From: Ruania zhangjianzhongii
GTDB lineage: Bacteria > Actinomycetota > Actinomycetes > Actinomycetales > Beutenbergiaceae
Direction of reading: 5' to 3'
DNA length: 64,000 bases
Assembly: GCF_008000995.1 (NCBI RefSeq)
Contig: NZ_CP042828.1
Span: 2,594,882-2,658,881 of the forward strand
A program made the position numbers and the translations under genes. The first letter of the stretch is position 1. Each line of letters starts with the position of its first letter. A model generated the notes under the pieces. That model was given only the letters and a program-made list of their open reading frames with translations. It was not told the DNA's origin and ran no database searches. This document shows, piece by piece, positions 59,572-64,000 of the stretch.

Positions 59572-59763
59572 ATGCTTGCGCACACCTCTCGCGACGAACA
59601 CTGGGGGAGCCAGGCGTGGACCACTCGCCTCGGAGCTCCACCGCGGGGGCGCTCGTGGTTCCCGCGATCGGGCCCGACTCACCCAGTCGCCGCATCGATC
59701 GTCACCCATGACCGCCGACGCGTCCCGTTCATTGCGCTCACGATGACCGTGCAGAGGTGGTGA
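59572..59763 (+). CDS. Possible small leaderless ORF before GDPD
   Basis: 63 codons starting with ATG 8 nt after the TACCGT box and ending with TGA 41 nt before the GDPD start. GC3 is fairly high, but the sequence (MLAHTSRDEHWGSQAWTTRL onward) matches no family I know. It may be a leader peptide or chance. Confidence 0.2.
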   Translation: MLAHTSRDEHWGSQAWTTRLGAPPRGRSWFPRSGPTHPVAASIVTHDRRRVPFIALTMTVQRW

Positions 59764-59804
59764 CTACTGTGGCCGCTGGCAGCTCCCACACTTCCAGGAG
59801 AACA

Positions 59805-60566
59805 ATGGATATCTACGCTCATCGTGGCGCATCGATCGAGTTGCCGGAGAACACGCTTGGAGCCTTTGCGAAAGCGATCGAGTACGGCGTCGACGGTGTC
59901 GAGCTGGATTGCTATCGGGCCCGGGACGGGCGGATCGTGGTGATCCATGACGAGACCCTGGAGCGCACCACCAATGCCACTGGCCCGGTGCGGGAGCGGA
60001 CCGCGGCCGAACTGCGCCAGGTCGATGCCGGCCAGAGCGAGTATGTCCCCACTCTCGACGAGGTGCTTGCTCTGGTGGCCGGGAAGGTGCGGGTCAACAT
60101 CGAGATCAAGGATCCCGAAGCCGTCGATGGAGTGATCGCGGCAGTGGCGGCTGTGGAGGGTCTGGACTGGTTCGCCTCCTCAGGAGACTGGTCTGCCCTC
60201 GAGCAGCTGTATGAGCGCGCGGGAGCGCCCGTGTACCCCTTGACCATCGGGGCGGAGGCAAACGTCACCGAGCGGATCGAGCGGCACCGCGGGCAGGCCA
60301 GCGCCGAGCAGCTGGAGAGGCTGAGCAGGGACTGGACAGACGCCGTGGCCTTCGCTCGGCGGCTGAGCGCCCCCGGCATCTCCATCTTTCAGCAGAACCT
60401 CACCGCCGATATCGTTGCCGGAGTTCACGACGCCGGACTGCAGGTGTGGGTCTGGACGGTGAACGAGCCCGCACGTGCCCTGGAGCTGATGGCGATGGGG
60501 GTGGACGCGATCTGCACGGACGCCCCTGCCGATCTCCTGACCGCCCGAGACAGTGTCGACCGATAG
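59805..60566 (+). CDS. Glycerophosphodiester phosphodiesterase (cytosolic, UgpQ-like)
   Basis: 253 residues, GDPD family TIM barrel. Catalytic and metal residues: H6-R-G, P14-E-N-T, E33-L-D35, and IVVIHDETLERTT with H48. Hydrolyses glycerophosphodiesters to sn-glycerol 3-phosphate and an alcohol. No signal peptide, so it acts after uptake, like UgpQ. ATG 59,805 has AGGAG 5 nt upstream. Followed by an ABC importer, which suggests a shared substrate. Confidence 0.92.
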   Translation: MDIYAHRGASIELPENTLGAFAKAIEYGVDGVELDCYRARDGRIVVIHDETLERTTNATGPVRERTAAELRQVDAGQSEYVPTLDEVLALVAGKVRVNIEIKDPEAVDGVIAAVAAVEGLDWFASSGDWSALEQLYERAGAPVYPLTIGAEANVTERIERHRGQASAEQLERLSRDWTDAVAFARRLSAPGISIFQQNLTADIVAGVHDAGLQVWVWTVNEPARALELMAMGVDAICTDAPADLLTARDSVDR

Positions 60567-60985
60567 CTCAACCACTCCCATTCTTCCGCGGCAGTTTGCG
60601 AATGGGGGGCATGTGGCCCCGCGGTCTATCGGCGCGGATGAGCATGCCTCGAGAGGCGGCACGCACCTGAGGCCCTGAGGGAGGGATCGCGGCAGAGTGT
60701 GCCGTTCCCTCGGTCGGCGCCGGGCACCTGCCTCTCGCCGCCATACCCGCTCGCTCCCGTTCGCAGATCGTCACCGTCACGTCACCCGGCGGCCACGGCG
60801 GCGACGGATTCGGGACACCGTAGCCGTGTCAGATGGTGGCGCAGCTGTGCGTGCGCGGCCTTCTCGTACAGCGGAACTTGAATTTCGAGTGGCTACTCGA
60901 GTTTGTGTTAGCCTGCAACGGCACCGGCTCACCAGTCACGACGACAGCCCAGGAAGAAGAGGCCGACGATGCAGGAAAATGGAGC
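60567..60985. other. Intergenic region GDPD to ABC permease
   Basis: 419 bp without a convincing gene. The last 110 bp carry operator site C and the promoter of the ABC operon. The first 300 bp show nothing I can name. Confidence 0.45.
60885..60900. promoter_or_regulatory. TCGAGT-N4-ACTCGA operator, site C (ABC importer promoter)
   Basis: TCGAGTGGCTACTCGA, perfect 6-bp arms, a one-base-per-arm variant of sites A and B. TAGCCT (60,909-60,914) follows after 8 bp. The 11-mer TTTGTGTTAGC after the site is shared exactly with site A. Confidence 0.72.
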
Positions 60986-61930
60986 ATGTCCGCGCTGAAT
61001 GAACTGGCGCAGATGCGCCGCACGCGGGGCAAGAAGCGTCAGAGTCTGACGGGACGCGAGCGGCGGGAGGAACGCACCGCCTTCGGTTTCCTTACTCCGT
61101 GGCTGCTCGGCCTCGCACTCATCACTGTCGGCCCGATGGTGGCATCCCTGTATCTGTCGTTCACCGACTACAACTTCCTCCAGGACCCACAATGGGTCGG
61201 CGGAGAGAACTACGTCCGGTTGCTCAACGATCCAAGGTTCCACCAGGCACTACTGGTGACCTTCAAGTACGTCGTGATCTCCGTGCCTGTCCAACTTGCC
61301 GCGGCCCTACTGGTGGCGATCGTGCTGGACCGTGGCCTGCGGGGTCTGGCGCTCTACCGCTCCGCGTTCTACCTTCCGTCGCTGCTCGGCGGCTCGGTCG
61401 CGATCGCGATCCTGTGGCGCCAGATCTTCGGCGCCGAGGGGCTGGTGAACTGGGTGCTCGGGCTCGTCGGCATCGAAGGGATGAGCTGGATCGCGAATCC
61501 GGAGACCGCCCTCGGCACGCTCATCGTGCTGAATGTGTGGACCTTCGGTGCACCGATGATCATCTTCCTTGCCGGATTGCGGCAGATCCCCACGATGTAC
61601 TACGAGGCAGCGGCAGTGGACGGCGCAGGCCGGGCACGGCGCTTCGTCAAGATCACGCTGCCGCTGCTCTCGCCCATCATCTTCTTCAACCTGATCCTTC
61701 AGTTGATCGGCGCGTTCCAGGCATTCACGCAGGCCTTCATCATCTCGGGCGGTAATGGCTCACCGGCCGATTCCACCCTCTTCTACACGCTCTATCTCTA
61801 CATGCGCGGGTTCGGCAATTTCGAGATGGGCTACGCCTCGGCCATGGCCTGGGTGCTCGTCGCCATCATCGGCCTGTTTACGCTCATCAATTTCGTGGTC
61901 TCCAAGTACTGGGTTTTCTATGACGACTGA
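60986..61930 (+). CDS. ABC sugar/glycerophosphate permease, UgpA/MalF type
   Basis: 314 residues, six TM helices. A basic cytosolic N-terminus (MRRTRGKKRQSLTGRERREE) precedes TM1 (FLTPWLLGLALITVGPMVASLYLSF); the EAA loop that docks the ATPase is YYEAAAVDGAGRARRFVKITLPLLSP. Forms a heterodimer with the next gene product. ATG 60,986 preferred; ATG 61,013 is an alternative. Overlaps the next gene by 11 nt. No ATPase gene is in view. Confidence 0.9.
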   Translation: MSALNELAQMRRTRGKKRQSLTGRERREERTAFGFLTPWLLGLALITVGPMVASLYLSFTDYNFLQDPQWVGGENYVRLLNDPRFHQALLVTFKYVVISVPVQLAAALLVAIVLDRGLRGLALYRSAFYLPSLLGGSVAIAILWRQIFGAEGLVNWVLGLVGIEGMSWIANPETALGTLIVLNVWTFGAPMIIFLAGLRQIPTMYYEAAAVDGAGRARRFVKITLPLLSPIIFFNLILQLIGAFQAFTQAFIISGGNGSPADSTLFYTLYLYMRGFGNFEMGYASAMAWVLVAIIGLFTLINFVVSKYWVFYDD

Positions 61931-62771
61931 TCGATCTGGAATCATCCGCCGCCTCGGGCGCCACGCAGTCCTTATCGTGGTGGCGGTGCTCATGCTCTAT
62001 CCCGTGCTGTGGATGCTGCTTTCCTCACTACGGCCAGATGAAGCGATCTTCAACAGCGGCGGGATCTCCTTCTCCGACCTCTCCTTCGACAATTACGTCG
62101 AAGGATGGAACGCGCTGCGTCATCCGTTCACGCACTACCTGATCAACTCCGTGATCATCACCGCCGGCGCCATCATCGGCAACTTGGTCTCCTGCAGCAT
62201 GGCGGCCTACGCCTTCGCACGGCTCAATTTCCGCGCGAACAAGGCCTTCTTCGCGATCATGTTGATGACGATCATGCTGCCGGTGCACGTGCTGCTCGTG
62301 CCGCAGTACGTCCTCTTCTCCGAACTCGGCTGGATCAATACCCCGCTCCCGCTCATCGTGCCGAAGCTGCTGGCGACCGACGCCTTCTTCGTGTTCCTCA
62401 TGGTGCAGTTCATCCGTGGCATCCCCCGGGAGCTGGACGAGGCAGCCACGATCGACGGCGCAGGTCCCGTGCGCATCTTCGTGCGGATCATCCTGCCGCT
62501 GACCGTGCCGGCCCTCGCCACCACAGCCATCTTCACCTTCATCTGGACGTGGAACGACTTCCTCGGTCCGCTGATCTTCCTCACCGACTCCGACGCCTAC
62601 ACCGTGCAGTTGGCGCTGCGCACGTTCATCGATTCCAGTGGTGGCGGTGGCGGTTCGTCGTGGGGGTCGCTCTTCGCGATGTCCACAGTGTCCCTGCTGC
62701 CGGTCTTCGTGATCTTCCTGGTTGGCCAGCGGTACCTGGTTCGAGGTATCGCGACCACCGGCGGTAAATAA
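61920..62771 (+). CDS. ABC sugar/glycerophosphate permease, UgpE/MalG type
   Basis: 283 residues, six TM helices, with the EAA loop ELDEAATIDGAGPVRIFVRIILPLTVP and the conserved FTFIWTWNDFLGPLIFL. ATG 61,920 overlaps the upstream stop, so the two permeases are translationally coupled. A Gly-rich SSGGGGGSSWG loop lies before the last helix. The binding protein follows after 48 bp. Confidence 0.92.
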   Translation: MTTDRSGIIRRLGRHAVLIVVAVLMLYPVLWMLLSSLRPDEAIFNSGGISFSDLSFDNYVEGWNALRHPFTHYLINSVIITAGAIIGNLVSCSMAAYAFARLNFRANKAFFAIMLMTIMLPVHVLLVPQYVLFSELGWINTPLPLIVPKLLATDAFFVFLMVQFIRGIPRELDEAATIDGAGPVRIFVRIILPLTVPALATTAIFTFIWTWNDFLGPLIFLTDSDAYTVQLALRTFIDSSGGGGGSSWGSLFAMSTVSLLPVFVIFLVGQRYLVRGIATTGGK

Positions 62772-62819
62772 CCCGACGGCGAGTGACCGTCAAGCACAGT
62801 CCAATCGAAAGGATTCACC

Positions 62820-64000
62820 ATGAGAAGGCCGACAAAGCCGCGGGCGGTCGCCGCAGTCGCCGGGACCGCCGTGTTCAGCTTGGCTCTCGCCGCATGCTCG
62901 TCTGAGGAGGCCGACGACGGCACGGTCGTCATCGAGTACGGCTGGTGGGGGAGCGCGGAGAGCAACGACGCCACCTTCGCCGCTATCGAGGCCTTCGAAG
63001 CCGAGAATCCGGAGATCACCGTCGAAGGGGAGGCCTCGCCCTGGGACGGCTACTGGGACAAGCTGGCGACGATGACCGCCGGTGGGGACGCTCCCGATGT
63101 GATCCATATGCAAGAGCGGTACATTCGCGAGTACGGCGAGCGCGGCGCTCTTGCCGACATCCGCACCCTGGACGGGGTCGACCTGGACGCGCTGGACGAG
63201 GAGATGGTCTCCCTCGGTGACGTCGATGGCGCGCTGTACGCGCTCCCGGCAGGAGTCAACACCTTCACCGTTGCCGTGAACGAAGACCTCTTCGCCGAGG
63301 CCGGGGTCGAGGTGCCCGACGACCGCACTTGGACCTGGGAGGACTACTACGAGGCGTCGGCGGCGACCGCCTCCGAGGACGTGACCGGAGTCAACTACCG
63401 GGCCGGGATCGAGAACCTTCGCCCATGGCTGCACCAGCACGGCGAGACGATGTACAACGAGGAAGGCACCGGCGTCGGATTCTCCCGCGAGGTCTTGGTC
63501 TCCTACCTCGAGAACATCTTGACCCAGCGAGAGAACGGCGGGCCCACAGCCGATCAGGTCTCCGAAGAGATGGGACTGCCGATCGACGCCACGCTGTTCG
63601 GCACCGGCCGCCAGTCGATGACCTGGTTCTACACCTCCGAGCTCTCGCCGTTCGCCGACGCCGTAGGCGATCACGTGCGGCTCATGCGCGTCCCATCCCA
63701 GACCGGGGAGCCGACCGACTCGGGCATGTATCTCCGGGGCTCATCGTTCTACTCGGTCTCGGCGTACGCCGACGAGGAGGAACAAGAGGCAGCAGCACAG
63801 TTCATCGACTTCATGATCAACGACGCGGACGCGCTGGCAGAGATCGGCATGCTCCGGGGCGTACCGCCGAACACCCAGCTGGTCGAGGACATCAGTGGCG
63901 ACCTGGGCGAGTCCGACCAGCAGGTACTCGACTTCGTGACCGAGCTCAGGCCCGACCTCACTGTCGACCCGGTGGCTCCGTCCGCACCGGGCACTGGCAA
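62820..64000 (+). CDS. ABC importer substrate-binding lipoprotein (runs off window)
   Basis: Partial at the 3' end: 393 codons visible without a stop. Signal peptide and lipobox LALAAC with the lipidated C26. The mature part begins VVIEYGWWGSAESNDATFAAIEAFEAENPEITV, typical of family 1 (MalE/UgpB-like) sugar-binding proteins, with APDVIHMQERYIREYGERGAL and AGVNTFTVAVNEDLFAEAGV. AAAGGA upstream of ATG 62,820. Ligand cannot be read; context suggests glycerophosphodiesters or a glycoside. Confidence 0.9.
   Translation, partial: MRRPTKPRAVAAVAGTAVFSLALAACSSEEADDGTVVIEYGWWGSAESNDATFAAIEAFEAENPEITVEGEASPWDGYWDKLATMTAGGDAPDVIHMQERYIREYGERGALADIRTLDGVDLDALDEEMVSLGDVDGALYALPAGVNTFTVAVNEDLFAEAGVEVPDDRTWTWEDYYEASAATASEDVTGVNYRAGIENLRPWLHQHGETMYNEEGTGVGFSREVLVSYLENILTQRENGGPTADQVSEEMGLPIDATLFGTGRQSMTWFYTSELSPFADAVGDHVRLMRVPSQTGEPTDSGMYLRGSSFYSVSAYADEEEQEAAAQFIDFMINDADALAEIGMLRGVPPNTQLVEDISGDLGESDQQVLDFVTELRPDLTVDPVAPSAPGTG

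Noticed and set aside
58892-64000. Cluster considered as a recent mobile island
   Set aside because: No integrase, transposase, tRNA or flanking direct repeats; composition differs only mildly from the rest.

Overview
The window is about 64 kb of very GC-rich chromosome. Codon usage is strongly GC3-biased, many starts are GTG, and the gene content is typically actinobacterial: a qcrC-ctaE respiratory block, class II DAHP synthase, PASTA kinase, SepH, DUF3710/DUF3159/DUF4193 proteins, and a GuaB1-type GMP reductase. Two long gene runs match orders I know from Mycobacterium tuberculosis. Positions 1-18,800 resemble the Rv2173-Rv2194 neighbourhood (idsA2, Rv2175c, pknL, aroG, fadD15, Rv2191, trpD, ctaE, qcrC). 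Positions 25,500-49,400 resemble the sigA/dut/ceoBC neighbourhood (Rv2689c-Rv2703). No mycolate genes are seen. My inference is a Micrococcales-type actinobacterium (Ruania/Beutenbergia/Georgenia-like), not a mycobacterium.

Layout. 1-900: start of the bc1-aa3 supercomplex genes (minus strand). 1,186-2,664: a degenerate receiver protein and trpD. 2,873-7,923: RAM-domain regulator, DnaQ-UvrC fusion, acyl-CoA ligase and a membrane protein, all minus strand. 7,988-9,509: a divergent SDR/TetR pair around a 29-bp palindrome. 9,882-13,221: PPi-phosphofructokinase, aroG and a molybdopterin oxidoreductase. 13,298-18,706: PknL-like PASTA kinase, LysM/SLT wall enzyme, Rv2175c-like protein and polyprenyl synthase. 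18,808-25,222: DUF4192 protein, universal stress protein and the glycine cleavage genes gcvT (frameshifted), gcvH and gcvP. 25,492-34,950: sigA, ferritin, a zinc-ribbon protein, parE, a tandem GNAT, a YhhN protein and parC. 35,140-39,629: GNAT/acyl-CoA synthetase (frameshifted), DUF5998 and a phosphodiesterase-like protein. 39,720-45,908: sepH, DUF4193, DUF3093, dut, DUF3710, OB-fold protein, DUF3159, ceoC and ceoB. 46,150-52,269: KimA-like permease, TRAM RNA methyltransferase and acnA. 52,729-64,000: a more accessory region with a FAD oxidoreductase, S9 peptidase, guaB1, GNAT, TetR, glycerophosphodiesterase and a binding-protein-dependent ABC importer that runs off the end.

The most interesting signal is in the last part. 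A 16-bp palindrome of the form TTGAGTNNNNACTCAA occurs three times, each time 8-9 bp upstream of a TANNNT -10 box: before the FAD oxidoreductase, between the TetR gene and the glycerophosphodiesterase, and (as TCGAGTNNNNACTCGA) before the ABC permeases. This predicts a local, non-contiguous TetR regulon that joins uptake, phosphodiester hydrolysis and an oxidoreductase of unknown substrate.

Other notable points: many genes look leaderless (TANNNT 6-8 nt before the start codon), which I used to choose starts. Two genes are broken by single-base shifts in G-rich runs and may be assembly errors. A hairpin element with the same core occurs twice 2 kb apart, and several gaps hold GC-rich short tandem repeats. 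No tRNA, rRNA, CRISPR, transposase or phage gene was seen.
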